DNA from: Rhizoctonia solani
Taxonomy: Eukaryota; Basidiomycota; Agaricomycetes; Cantharellales; Ceratobasidiaceae
Direction: 5' to 3'
Assembly: GCF_016906535.1 (NCBI RefSeq)
Contig: NC_057372.1
Location: 291,501 to 355,500, forward strand
DNA: 64,000 nt
This document shows positions 39,653 through 50,825 of this stretch, piece by piece. The notes under the pieces are model-generated. The model worked only from the letters and a program-made list of their open reading frames with translations. It was not told the origin of the DNA and ran no database searches. Made by a program: the position numbers and the translations under genes. Positions within the stretch are counted from its first letter, which is position 1; every line of letters starts with the position of its first letter.

Positions 39653-40225
39653 TGTCCTAGACGTCTGTAAGGACGTCGAGGGCGCGGGCGCTTGTGGCCG
39701 TGTGGAAGTACAGTAAGTACCGCGTAAGGCGGCGAGGTCTACCCTACGACGTCTAACTACTAATCTACAATGACCAAGGCCGTATGGGCAATGGCAAACT
39801 ACGTATATACAGTGGAGTCGACGCTTAAGGCGTTGTAATGCTACTTAGTGATCTGGCTGTAAGGCCTCGTACAGGTAAAGATGCGACAAGAGGTAATTGA
39901 CCTGGGTGTTACCATGGTTGGTTGGCCTCTTTATATATTCTACAGGTGAACTATTTACAAATACATTATATGCAATACCTAATCAAATAAGAACCCCGCT
40001 CCGCAGTCGGCCTTACACATGCATACGTGTCACTGACGTGTCATAGTGATGTCATCAGGTGGAGGTGGCTACGTATGCTGAGATAAGCGCGGAAGGGGAC
40101 GTGGCTCGGCGCTTAGCGTATGATATAAGCGCCGAGATCACGTGATTGAAAATATTGTCCGTTTGCCTTCGTTTAAATTCGAGAAAATGGGAATAAATTC
40201 CCTGGTATCGATTGTGTCTACGACA
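39653..40225 (-). repeat. Element B 5' LTR
   Basis: 573 bp. It contains a TGACGTGTCA word (CRE/bZIP-like), a TCACGTGA palindrome (E-box-like), a TATATAAAG box on the minus strand, and the predicted transcript start at about 39903. The last base abuts the GCTTC duplication. Confidence 0.92.
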
Positions 40226-41667
40226 GCTTCTTGTTCCTTTGTACCCCATTTCCACAGCGTATCCTTTTTAACCAGATTATGCAAGGGACGTGCCATGTGG
40301 CTGAAATTGGCAACAAATTGTTGCAGGAAATTAGCAAAACCTAGGAAGGACTGAACTTCTTTGACCCTAGTTGGTGTTGGCCATTCCTGGACCGCCTGGA
40401 TTTTGAGCTTATCCAGACTGAATCCCTTATTTGAGACAACAATTCCCAGGTATTCTACCAACATAACGTGGAAGGTGCATTTTGATGCCTTGCAGAACAA
40501 TTGGTTATCCAATAGGCACTTTAGAACTTCATGGATGTGTTGGGTGTGGGTTGCATCATCTTCTGAGTAGATTAAGATGTCATCAAGGTATATGATGATG
40601 CATACATCCAAAAGGTCTTTGAACAGTTTGTTCATGAAGTGCTGAAAGGCAGCAGGGGCATTGGTCAGGCCAAATGTCATTACCAGGGACTCATATAAGC
40701 CATACTTGGTGCGGAATGCAGTCTTCCATTTGCCACCTTCTTTGACTTGGACATTGTTGTAACCCCATTGTAGATCCAGTTTGGTAAAGACCTTGGCACC
40801 ACAGAGCTGGGCCATGAGGTTGTCTGGGCAAGGTAATGGGTAGACATTTTTCTTAGTCCAGTTGTTCAGGCAACAATAGTCAACTACCAAGCAATGGGAA
40901 CCATCCTTTTTAGGAACAAACATGACAGGGGAACTAATTGATGATTTACTGGGGCGGATTTTCCCAGCCTTGAGTTCATCCCTTAGCCAATCCCTGAGTG
41001 TAGCGGATTTGGCGTTGGTCATGCTGTAGAGAGGGGAATTCAGGGGGCCCTCTTCTGTAAGTTCTATCCCAATGTTGTAATGCTGGTGAGGAGGGAGTTT
41101 ATTAAATTCCTCTTCCCCAAATACCTTGGCGTATTGGTGGTATTTGAGGGGGACTCCTTCAAGGGGGTCTTGGTTGGCCTCCTCCTCCTTGGCAATGGCA
41201 ATATGTTCTGGCAGAGTGTGGGGAAAGGAAAGGGTTTGGGAGTTCCAGTTGATTTCAGGGTTATGTTGTTCCAGCCATTTGATTCCTAAGATAGCAGCGT
41301 GTGTTCTGGTATTACATACCAGGAAGGTTTCTGTCATTTGCTTGCCATCAAATAGGAAGGTCATATTGGCTTTCTTCCAAATTTTGCCAGCCTGGGGGCT
41401 TGACCCATTGAGCATAGTAACAGTACGGGGTTGTGGAAGATCAATGAGTGGTAGGCGTAAAGCCTTGGCAGTGCAGGGATGAAGGAATGAGGATGTGGCG
41501 CCTGAATCTATCAGGACTTCTATTTTTTCCGCTTGTTTTTCTGGTTTGATTGGAATTGTAAATAAAGGTGTATTTTTATTGGACTGTGATATATTACAAA
41601 ATTCCAAGACAAAGCCAGAGTCCTTGGGGTCCTTGCGCGCAGCAGCAGGTACCCTTACTCTTTTCCC
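40226..41667 (-). pseudogene. Element A pol, 5' half: protease and reverse transcriptase
   Basis: Open from the frameshift site at 41661 to the element B insertion. Protease VLIDSGATSSFLHP and RT with VFVPKKDGS, MTFGLTNAPAAFQH and an intact YLDDILIYS box are present. Compared with B, many Arg codons are replaced: GSHCLVVDYCCLNNWTKKN here, GSRRLVVDYRRLNNRTKKN in B. The reading stops where B interrupts it after WGTKEQEA. The other half of pol is at 31822-33819. Confidence 0.9.
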
Positions 41668-43001
41668 AATTGGTACTTGGAGTCTTTGCCAATTTTGGCG
41701 GTTTCCTTTGCCTTCCCTTTATCCGCAATAGGGGTGGCCTTCCAACCCGTGTGGCATTCCGCAAATTTATGACCCATTTTGCCCCACTTAATGCAGGCAC
41801 CAGCAGCGCAGCAGTGGTTTCTCTCCTCTTCTGACACAAAGTTAGGGTTGTTGGAGAGTTTCTTCAAACTGGTAGTTGGCTGGCTGGTACTTGTCCCCCT
41901 TGCAGGGTTGGCTTGTCTGCTAGGCTTATTATCCCTTGGCGGGTGGCTAGCACACTCCTTGTGGAGGGTGTTATTGATGACAAGTGCTGCATTCTGCAGC
42001 TCAAGAAGGGTTTGGGGGTGGTGTTTGCGGGTAGCAATTTGGCGGCTGACTTCCCAATGAAGGCCGCAGGCAAACTGGCCTCTGAGGGCAGCGTTGTTCC
42101 AGTCCAGTTCCATGGCTATGGTCCTGAACTTTGTGATGTAGTCTGCGCATGTGCCAGACTGGGTAAGGGTGGTAATCTTCCGCTCAGCAGCCCTTGTGGT
42201 GTCAGGGTTGCCAAAAGCTGCCAGGAACTCTAATTTGAACCCCTCAACTGTTTGGATGATGGCTTGGTGTGACCCAAGCTGGTCAAGGTGTGGGTGGGCC
42301 CATGCTCCTGCAGAATCCTTCATATTCATTAGAAGGAACAATAGGACCTCTTGGTCTGTGGGGAACATGCGCAAGTTCAACTGGGTCCATGCCAACATCC
42401 TTGTGAGCCATTGCTTGGCTTCACTCCCAATCTTGCCTGTATAGGCATCTGGGTGGTCTACTTTGACTGGGGTGGGATAGGTGGCAACTGGAGCTGGTGG
42501 AGTAGGGACAGGTGCTCCAATTGGGGATTGGAGATGCGGAGATGGAGGGGGAGATGGTGCTGGCGGGAGGGCAATTCTTCTTGGGGTTGGCTGGGCAAGG
42601 CCTGGGGGAGCCTGGGTTTGTTCTGACCAGAATGGGGCCCCACTAGCTGTTCCAGTAGGTTTGGCTTTTGGTAGGGGGCATGGCGTTTCTTCCACAGCCT
42701 TTGGTTGGGGGCCTTCTGGTGTCCGGGGTCCTTGGAGGCTTTGAAGCCCATCCTTGACAACATTGACAGTTTGGGATATATTTTTGACATTTGTCTGGGT
42801 TTCAATCCCTGCTTCCTTGATTTTGGCAATTTCTTGCTTGAGGCGTTTGACTTGGCCAAGAAGGCCAAGGAGGAGTTGCGTGATGCGTTCAAGGGATACC
42901 TTGCCATATTTGACAGAGGTGGTTGGCGGAAACTGGGGTTCCATGTGGCCTTGATCAAAAGGGGACTGGGCTCAAGAGGTTGCCCTGGAACGGGTTGCCA
43001 T
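41655..43001 (-). pseudogene. Element A gag, with early TGA at codon 10
   Basis: ATG at 43001-42999 is followed by TGA at 42974-42972 (codon 10), where element B has CGA. A second in-frame ATG at 42944 (MEPQFPPTTSVKYGK) could restart a 429-residue product. The capsid core (AKQWLTRMLAWTQLNLR, SAGAWAHPHLDQLG) is open. The zinc knuckle reads CIKWGKMGHKFAEC, so the second cysteine is Trp and zinc binding is probably lost. The slippery heptamer is retained at 41661-41667. Confidence 0.88.
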
Positions 43002-43485
43002 GGGATGTTGTGGGTAGGAGTGGCCAGCATGAGATGAGGCCCACAAAGAAGAGCGCGTAGGGGTGCAAGAGAGAATGGTGGAATGGGGGGGGGGTGACGG
43101 GCTATAGAGCCAGTAGTGCCTATATCAGGACTTATGAGCGCTTTATTGCGTGGTACGCTAAGAACCTGCGTCAAACAACCTAGCGTTGAACAGTAAGTGT
43201 AGCTAATCACTGCCGTGGGCAGGCGTGATGTAGTACCTTGTCTCTGCAAGCAGGCATATCTGCTGTCTGGTTCCACTGGCAAAAGGTGCAGCAACCGTGT
43301 GGTATGCAGGCAATAGAGTTAGCCTGCCTTATAGCAATTTGCTACTACGTGGGACCAACAGCTTTTTGATTATTCTAGCTGAAAGGGGAGTCCAATCATG
43401 TGATTTTGCTTGTGCTAGTACAGGTAACTTTCTTGGGGGTTGGGGCTTAGTGGTGGTGGATGCAGAACAGTTTGCAACCAACGTA

Positions 43486-43498
43486 AGGTTGATTACCT
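43486..43498 (-). promoter_or_regulatory. Self-priming primer-binding site of element A
   Basis: AGGTAATCAACCT on the element strand, two bases from the 5' LTR. The matching LTR site is at 43739-43751 (AGGTCAATTACCT). The two mismatched positions are the two bases of one ancestral CpG (TG in one place, CA in the other). Confidence 0.7.
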
Positions 43499-43500
43499 AG

Positions 43501-44071
43501 TGTCCTAGACGTCCTTAAGGGGCGTCAAGGCAGCGGGCGCTTGTGGCTGTATAGAACTAAGTAAGGACTGCTTAAGGCAGTGAAAGTGCTACCTACAACA
43601 ACAAGCTGCCTAACTACAATGACCACGTGCTGTAAGGCAGTGGTGAGCTACGTATGTACAGTAAGATTGGTGCCTAAGGCGTTGGACTAAGTATTTACTG
43701 GGCAGTAAGGCCCTTGTACAATGAGATGAAGCAACAAGAGGTAATTGACCTGGGTGTTACCATGGTTGGTGGGCCTCCTTATATATTCTGGGTATCAACT
43801 ATTTACAAATACAGTATATCAAATGTGTGATCAAATAAGAACCCCGCTCTGCAGTTGGCCTTACTCATACATACGTGTCACTGACGTGTCATGATGACAT
43901 TGTAGGTGGAGGTGGCTATGTGTGATGAGTAAGCATGGGTGGAAACATGGCTTGGCGCTTAGCGTATGTTATAAGCGCCAAAGTCACGTGATTAGAAATG
44001 TTGTCTGTTTGTCTTTGTTTAAATTTGAGAAAATTGGAATAAATTCCATGGTATCAATTGTGTCTACAACA
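43501..44071 (-). repeat. Element A 5' LTR
   Basis: 571 bp, TG...CA ends, followed by the GCTAC duplication. Differs from the 3' LTR at about a dozen positions, mostly CpG to TpG or CpA. Confidence 0.9.
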
Positions 44072-44559
44072 GCTACACTACTGTACTACTGGTTGCTTAA
44101 GGCAACATCTAACTGACTGCTGGTGATGCAAAGGGGCCAAAGGCCTGGAGGTGTGATAGGTTAAGTAAAGGGGTAAGTGCAATACTACTGATGGCCAAGC
44201 TACTTAGCTGGCTTCTGATAACCTGTCCTGTGTTTAAGAGACAAGCTAAAATTGACTTGGGTGTTCCAAGTGATTTTCCTACTGTATATATAGATAAACA
44301 AACACTATGCACATGGTCTGTGCTTGTGAGAAAAGAAGAGTCTGTGTGATAAAGGAAGTGTGCTGCAGGCTGCGCAGAAGCATGGATTTCCCCTAAGCGC
44401 CCTTGGCATGGCATCTTGGTGCAGCATCTTGGCATAATAAGCACCAAGATCACATGATTGAAAAACATAAGATAATAAGTCTGTGAAAAATACTAGAAAT
44501 ATCAGATAAATCATGCAAATCCAATGGCATATGTTAAGAGGGTGTAACACATATGATAG

Positions 44560-45116
44560 TGTCCTAGACATCCATAAGGGGTGTCAAGGCAGCAGGCACT
44601 TGTGGCCATATGTACTGAGTAAGAACTGCGCAAGGCAGTGAAGATGCTACCTACAACAACAAACTACCTAACTACAATGACCCCATGCTGTAAGGCAGCG
44701 GCAAGCTACATATGTACAGTGAGAGCAATGCTTAAGGTGTGTAACTAAGTATTTACTGGGCTAAGGCCCTTGTACAATGTTGTGATGCAACAGGAGGTAA
44801 TTGACCTGGGTGTTACCATGGTTGGTTGGCCTCCTTATATATTCTACAAGCAAGCTATTTGTAATTACATTATATCCAATACCTAATCCAATAAGAACCC
44901 TGCTCTGCAGTCAGCCTTACTCATGTATATGTGTCATGATGATGTCACAGGTGGAGGTGGCTATGTATGCTGATTCAGCATGGATGGGGATGTGGCTTGG
45001 CGCTTAATGTATGATATAAGCGCCAATGTCACGTGATTGAAAATGTTGTCCATTTAACTTTGTTTAAATTCAAGAAATTAGGGATAAATTCCCTTGGTAT
45101 AAGTGTGTCTACAACA
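44560..45116 (-). repeat. Element C 3' LTR
   Basis: 557 bp. Ten differences from the 5' LTR all lie within the first 85 bp on the plus strand; the other 470 bp are identical by eye. A polypurine tract abuts at 45117-45131. Confidence 0.92.
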
Positions 45117-48100
45117 CTGCCCCCCCTCTAAGGGCCTTGGCAGTGCCAAGGGCCTTCTTTCTCATTTCTTCTTTGTATTTCTTCAAAATTTCTCCTGCAT
45201 TTTTGAGGTTCTCCCAGGATTCCCATGTGTTTTCCTTGCTTCTGTATCCTTTCCATTTGACCCTAAAGAACCATTTGCTGTTCCTTTCCTCCATATCTGT
45301 TATACCTTCAACCTTGTATTCCTTTTCCCTGTCCACAGTGACTGGTGGGGGGTGGTTTTCAAAGGTGCATTTGTCATCCCTTTTGACTTTTGACAGTAGC
45401 CCTACGTAGAATATGTTGTGGATACGCATGGTTGGTGGTAGCTCAAGTTGGTAGGCGCAGTCAGAGATCTTCTTGGTAACTTTGAATGGTCCCAGGCGTT
45501 GTTCTGTCAGCTTGGGGCTCAATGTTTTGAGATTGACATTTTTGGCATTGAGCCAAACTTCTTCTCCAATCTGGAATTCCAATGGGCTCCCTTCTTCTCC
45601 AGCAGTCATTTGTGATTTAGATTGCCAAAGAGCCAATTCCACTTCCTTCCACTGTGTCTCCATTGTCTGGGCAAGGTTGTTGGCTTCTGGTACATCCATG
45701 GGTACATTGGATGGTGTTAGGGTAGGCTCCCAACCGTATAGGGCTTTGAACAGTGTCTTCCCTGTGCTACTATGGGCAGCATTGTTATATGCAAATTTGG
45801 CCATTGGTAACTACTTTGTCCAGTCCCGCTGGTTAACCCCTGAGTAGGCCCTTAGAAAGTGTTCAATAGAGGAGTTGACCTGTTCCATTTGTCCGTTGCT
45901 CTGTGGGTGGTATGCCAAGGAGAAGTGCAGATCAATACCCAATTGTTTGTACAGGGCCTGCAGGAATTTATTATTGAAGACCCTTCCTCTATCAGATCCA
46001 GTCTTCTTTGGCATACCGTGGCATTTCCATATGTGTTCCAGGAACAGTTCCGCTAGCTTGGGGGCTTTTAACTTCTTTGAACATTTGACAAAGATGCTGT
46101 ACTTAGTAAAGCTGTCAATAATGACTAGGATGGAGTTGTGGTCCCCATCCTTGGGGAGATCTACTATCATGTTGTATGACACATGTTGCCAGGGTCTGGT
46201 AGGGAGTTCAAGTGGCTGTGGGGGAACAGAGGCATACTTGGGTTTCTGGATGTGCTGGCAGGTTTTGCAAGAGTCAACGTGCCAGTAGGTGTCAGCATGG
46301 ATACCAGGCCAGTAGTAGTTATGTGTGACCAGTTCAAGGGTCCTTTGTCTGCCAGGGTGTCCAGCCAGGGGGCTAGCGTGGAAGATCCAGAGGATGTCCA
46401 TCCTCAGTGTACCAACATCAGGAACTACAATGCGTCCTTGGTAGAAGAGCAGGCCTGCTTCCATTTTGTAGTCTTTGAATGCATGTTTAATCAATGGTGG
46501 GGCCTTAGACTTGTTCTGTAGAAACTGAAGGATTTCTTCCAGAGATTTGTCCTGGTCTAAGGATGATTTGATCTGGCGTTGTAGTTCCTTTTCAGGAAGT
46601 ACTAAGGCAACATTAGCAAAGACAGGTTCAGGGAGCATGGTTTGGTCAGCTGGTGGAATGTTGGCGTGATCTGAACAGCGTGAGAGAGTGTCTGGTTTTC
46701 CTGACTGTTTCCTGGGTCTGTACACAATTTGGAAGTTGTATCCAGCTAGAAGGAGGTGCCAGCGCGCGTGACAGCGGTTAAATGTCTGGGATTCTTTCCA
46801 ATACTCAAGGTTCCAGTGGTCTGTGAACACTGTGATGGGGTGTGCTGTTCCTTCCAGGAAAATGCACCAATACTCAAAGGACCTGATAATAGCTAGGAGC
46901 TCTTTGTCATGAGTGTTGTAATTCTGCTTGGCACCTTTGAACAATTCTGACAAAAGTCCTAAGGGGTGTAGGCATCTGTCCTCTTGGCGTTGGCTTAGTA
47001 TAGAACCCATGGCAGTGCTGGACGCATCTGTCTCCAGGAAGTATGGCTTGGTGGGGTTGGCATGGCAGAGTACAGGGGTGTTGGTGATTGCATCCTTGAG
47101 GCCTTGGAATGCTTCTTGTTCTTTGGTTTCCCATTTCCATGGTGTATCCTTCTTGACTAGGTTATGTAGCAGCCTAGCAATGTGGCTGAAATTGGCAACA
47201 AAGCAACAAAGGAAATTTGCAAATCCAAGGAAGGACTGGACTTCTTTAACCTTGGTGGGCGTTGGCCACTCCTGGACTGCCTGAACCTTGAGCTTATCCA
47301 GGCTAAACCCTTCATCCAACACAATGATTCCCAGGTATTCTACTGAAGTAACATGGAAAGTGCATTTTGATGCCTTGCAGAACAATTGGTTTTCCATTAG
47401 GCAACGGAGTACCTTGTGAACGTACTTGGCATGGGAGGTGTTATTCTTGGAATAGATCAGGATGTCATCTAGATAAATGATGATGCATACATCTAGTAAG
47501 TCCTTGAACAGCTTGTTCATGAAGTGCTGGAAGGCGGCAGGAGCGTTGGTAAGGCCAAAGGTCATGACCAGGGACTTGTACAGCCCATATTTGGTTTGAA
47601 AAGCAGTTTTCCATTTGTCACCTTCCTTAACTTGGACATTGTTGTAACCCCATTGTAGATCTAACTTAGTAAAGACCTTGGCGCCACAGAGCTGGGCCAT
47701 AAGGTCATCTGGATGGGGCAGCAGGTAAACATTCTTTTTTGTCTGGTTGTTGAGGCAACGGTAGTCAACAACCAATTGGCAGGAGCCATCCTTTTTTGGT
47801 ACAAACATTACAGGGGAGCTGATAGAAGATTTGCTAGGGCGTATTTTTCCTGCCTTGAGTTTGTCCCTGAGCCAATCCTTAAGTGTGACGGATTCTGCAT
47901 CAGTCATGCTGTATAGGGGCAAGTTGAGTGGGCCTTCTTCTGTAAGTTCAATTCCAATATCATAATGCCAATGAGGGGGAAGTTTGTTGAATTCCTCCTC
48001 CCCAAACACTTTTGCATATTGATGATATTTGGAGGGGACTCCTTTGAGGGGGTTCTTGTCAGCTTCCTCTTCCTTGGCAATGACCACATGCTCTGGTGGT

Positions 48101-48552
48101 GTATGGGGGAAGGTAAGGGTACGTTGGTTCCAATCAATCTCTGGGTTATGAGCATCCAACCATTTCAATCCCAAGATAGCAGCATGAGACCCTGTACTGC
48201 ATATAAGGAAAGTCTCAGTCATTTGTTTGCCATCAAGGGAGAAGGTTAGGATTGCCTTCTTCCAGATTTTGCCAGCCTGGGGGCTTGACCCATCAAGCAT
48301 AGTAACAGTTCAGGGTGAAGGGAGATCTATTAAGGGTAGGCAGAGTAATTCCGCTGTGCAAGGGTGGAGGAATGATGATGTGGCGCCTGAGTTTATCAGG
48401 ACTTCTAGAGTATCCACTTGTTTCTCTGGTTTGATTGGAATTGTGAAGAGTGGTTTATTTTTATGAGACTGCAATATATTACAAATTTCCAAAACACAAC
48501 CAGAGTCCTCAGGGTCCTTGCACGCAGCAGCAGGTACCCTTAGTCTTTTCCC
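45109..48552 (-). pseudogene. Element C pol: protease to chromodomain, with two breaks
   Basis: The 829-codon open frame 48300-45811 covers late protease, RT (intact YLDDILIYS), RNase H and integrase up to NQRDWTK. An in-frame TAG (plus CTA at 45811-45813) separates it from the 231-codon end (45804-45109) with the GPF-like motif and the chromodomain WFFRVKWKGYRSKENTWESW. Upstream, a TGA at 48312-48310 interrupts protease where element B has Arg (PSPRTVTMLDG). The RT block reads GSCQLVVDYRCLNNQTKKN, again Arg-depleted. Integrase has YHPQSNGQMEQVN. Confidence 0.9.
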
Positions 48553-49897
48553 AAATCAAGTCCAGACTCTTTGCCAATTTTGGCAGTTTCCTTGGGCTTC
48601 CCCTTGTCCTCCCTAGGGGTTGCCTTCCATCCTGTACAGCATTCCGCAAACTTGTGTCCCATTTTGCTGCATTTGATACAGGCACCTTTGGTGCGGTGGC
48701 GGTTTTGCTCTTCCTCTGAGACAAAGTTGGGGTCATTGGAGAGTTTTTGTTGGTCAAGGCCTGCTGGCTGGTACTTGCCCCCCTATTGGGGGTAGATGAA
48801 TTGCCAGACTTAATACCCTTAGGCAGGTGGCTGGCACATTATTCCCAGAGGGCGTTATTGATGACCAATGCTGTGTTCTGCAGCTCAAGGAGCATGGTGG
48901 GGCAATGTTTGCAGGTTGCAATTTGTCTACTGACTTCCCAATGGAGGCCTTGTGCAAATTGGCTGTGGAGGGCTGCATTGTTCCAATCCAATTCCATTGC
49001 TAGGGTGCAGAACTTTGTGATATAATTGGCACAAGTGCCAGATTGAGTGAGCAATGTGATTTTTTGCTCTGCTGCCCTGGTGGCGTCTGGGTCCCCAAAA
49101 GCCAACAGGAATTCCCTTTTGAAATCATCCATGGTCTGGATGATTGCGCAATGGGACCCAAGTAAATCTAAATGTGGGTGGGCCCATGCGCCAGTGGCAT
49201 TGTCCATATTCATTAGCAGGAAGGAAAGGACTTCCACCTGAGTGGGGAACATCCTTTGATTGAGCCAAATCCATGCAAGCATGCAGGTCAGCCACTGCTT
49301 TGCCTCACTTCCAATCTTTCCTTTATAGGGGTCTGGGTGATCTACTTTGACAGCCACAAATTGAGGGGCGGCGGCTGTAACTGGAGCTGGAGGGGGAGGT
49401 GTAGGCATTCAGATAGAGTGAGCTGAGTAGAGGGGGGACATTGGGGGGCAAACTGGTTTGATTGGGGTGGGCTGGTAGAGCCCAGGGATGGATCTAGTAG
49501 GGCCTCTAAAGGCCAGGTGGATGGGTACAGCCTCTTGTGTAGGCTTGGTTTTGGGTAAGGGTCAAGGTGTTTCCTTGACTGCAGGGGGTTTCCAGTCCTC
49601 TGGGGTACTTGGTTGGGGAGCTTGGGAAACCCTAGCCTCAAGGCCATCAATGGTTTGAGAGATCCCTTCCACAATGGAGCGGGTCTCTTTGATGGCTTCA
49701 GCTTGTTTGCCAAATTTTTGTTCAAGGTGGTCCAGTTGTCCTTGGACCCCCCAGAGGAGGCAGATAACTTGTTTGAGGGTTGCTTCTCCAATACCATACT
49801 TGTTGTGGACAGCAGGGGCTGCCAGTAATTTGGGTTCCATGTCTCCCGGATGGACTTGGGTTTGGCTTCAAGAGGGAGGCCAGGAGCGGGTAGCCAT
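48546..49897 (-). pseudogene. Element C gag, multiply interrupted
   Basis: The family start ATG is at 49897-49895 and codon 10 is TGA (49870-49868), as in element A. Restart at MEPKLLAAPAVHNKYG (49840) runs to TGA at 49562. Another TGA lies before MPTPPPPAPVTAAAP at 49408, and a stop follows ALWE at 48839. The capsid core (AKQWLTCMLAWIWLNQR, TGAWAHPHLDLLG) and zinc knuckle CIKCSKMGHKFAEC can still be recognised. Gag cannot be made as one protein. Confidence 0.9.
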
Positions 49898-50158
49898 GGA
49901 ATGTATTGGGTAGAACCTGCCAGCGTGGGAAGAGGCCCTAGAGGACAAGCAGGTGGGAGTGCAAGAGGTGATGATGGACAAGTAGGAGTGATGGGGGCTA
50001 CAACAGCCAGGTAGTGCCTATATCAGGACTTATGAGTGCTTTATTGTGCTATTGCTAAGAGCTTGTGTCAACCGCCTAGCATTGGACAGTCTCTACTACC
50101 AATCAACAGCTGTGTTTGGGCGTGATGTGGAGCAAGGTTTCTGCAAGTGGGTGGATCT

Positions 50159-50606
50159 TGTCATGACCTTCACAGGCATGACATAATTTTCTACTATTTT
50201 TTACATTTTTTCCGAGACAGTTTCCTTTTTTAGTATATTTATGACTCATCAAGATCACGTGACATATTTGATATATGATGTGAAATTGTAAATGACTCAC
50301 TATTTAGTACTGTTGTTTTTGATGTGGCTTGTCTCATGTATTTAAACCAGGTCAAGTTGTTGCTAAACAGCAAGACTTGACCTCTTTGTCAATTCATCCT
50401 AAGCTTACTCCTATCCCTTGCCCAGGCCCCTAGTTGGCCATCAGTGCACCTTACTAAGAAATCCATAACCCAGGCCTAGTTGCCCTCTACCCTACTTCAT
50501 ACCCCTTGGCCCTCAGTTGGCCCTCCACCCTGCTTCATAGTCCATTGGTGATAGGGCCACAGACTTTAAACCTACTTGTATCATAGGTCCAAGCTTAGTT
50601 GTGACA
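50159..50606 (+). repeat. Solo LTR, third family, copy 1
   Basis: 448 bp, starts TGTCATGACC and ends GTTGTGACA, with a perfect 5-bp duplication GATCT (50154-50158 and 50607-50611). It lies in the leader of element C; B and A lack it. It has a hairpin (GGTCAAGT ... ACTTGACC) just after a TATTTAAACC box. Confidence 0.9.
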
Positions 50607-50825
50607 GATCTGCTGACAAAGGGTGTGGCAACCAGGGGTATGCAGACAATTAGAACCTGTCTGCCTTATAGCAATTTGGTACTACCTGGGGCCAATGCTA
50701 GTTTGATTATTGATAGCAAAAGGCAAGCCCAATCAGGTGATTTCCCTTGTGCTAGTACAGGGGGCCTTCTTGTTTGTTGGGACTGAGTGTGGTGTGCTTG
50801 GTGGGCACAGTTTGCAACTGACTTA

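Larger units (their letters stand above)
33820..40225 (-). mobile_element. Element B: young Ty3/gypsy chromovirus nested in element A
   Basis: LTRs of 573 bp each at 33820-34392 and 39653-40225 differ at about four sites, all transitions. The flanking duplication is GCTTC (33815-33819 and 40226-40230), and the host sequence, element A pol, reads through when B is removed. Layout on the minus strand: 5' LTR, primer site, leader of about 480 nt, gag, frameshift site, pol (protease, RT, RNase H, integrase, chromodomain), polypurine tract, 3' LTR. It is the most CpG-rich copy in the window. Despite its youth it has an RT active-site change and two single-C losses, so it is probably not active. 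Confidence 0.95.
31253..44071 (-). mobile_element. Element A: Ty3/gypsy chromovirus, complete but interrupted by element B
   Basis: LTRs at 31253-31821 (3' end of the element) and 43501-44071 (5' end) start TG and end CA on both strands. The flanks carry the same 5-bp duplication GCTAC (31248-31252 and 44072-44076). Element B plus its duplication (33820-40225 plus 5 bp) was inserted into pol; removing it leaves about 6.4 kb, equal to B. The two LTRs differ at about a dozen sites, mostly CpG-type transitions, so A is older than B, as the nesting requires. Gag and pol carry several stops and frame breaks, so A looks dead. Confidence 0.93.
31155..44549 (-). mobile_element. Second-family LTR (split), outermost layer of the nest
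   Basis: Left part 31155-31252 and right part 44072-44549 become contiguous when element A is removed. The left end reads TGTTGTACACC and the right end GGGTGTAACA. A second copy at 51652-53107 has matching ends (TGTTGTATGCC and GAGTGTAACA). Flanks are CATGT on the left and CATAT on the right, a 4 of 5 match, consistent with an old 5-bp target duplication. The right part has a TATATATA run and an AGATCACATGATTGAAAA module also seen in the A/B/C LTRs, so the two families are probably related. No internal genes are attached, so it appears to be a solo LTR. Confidence 0.65.
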
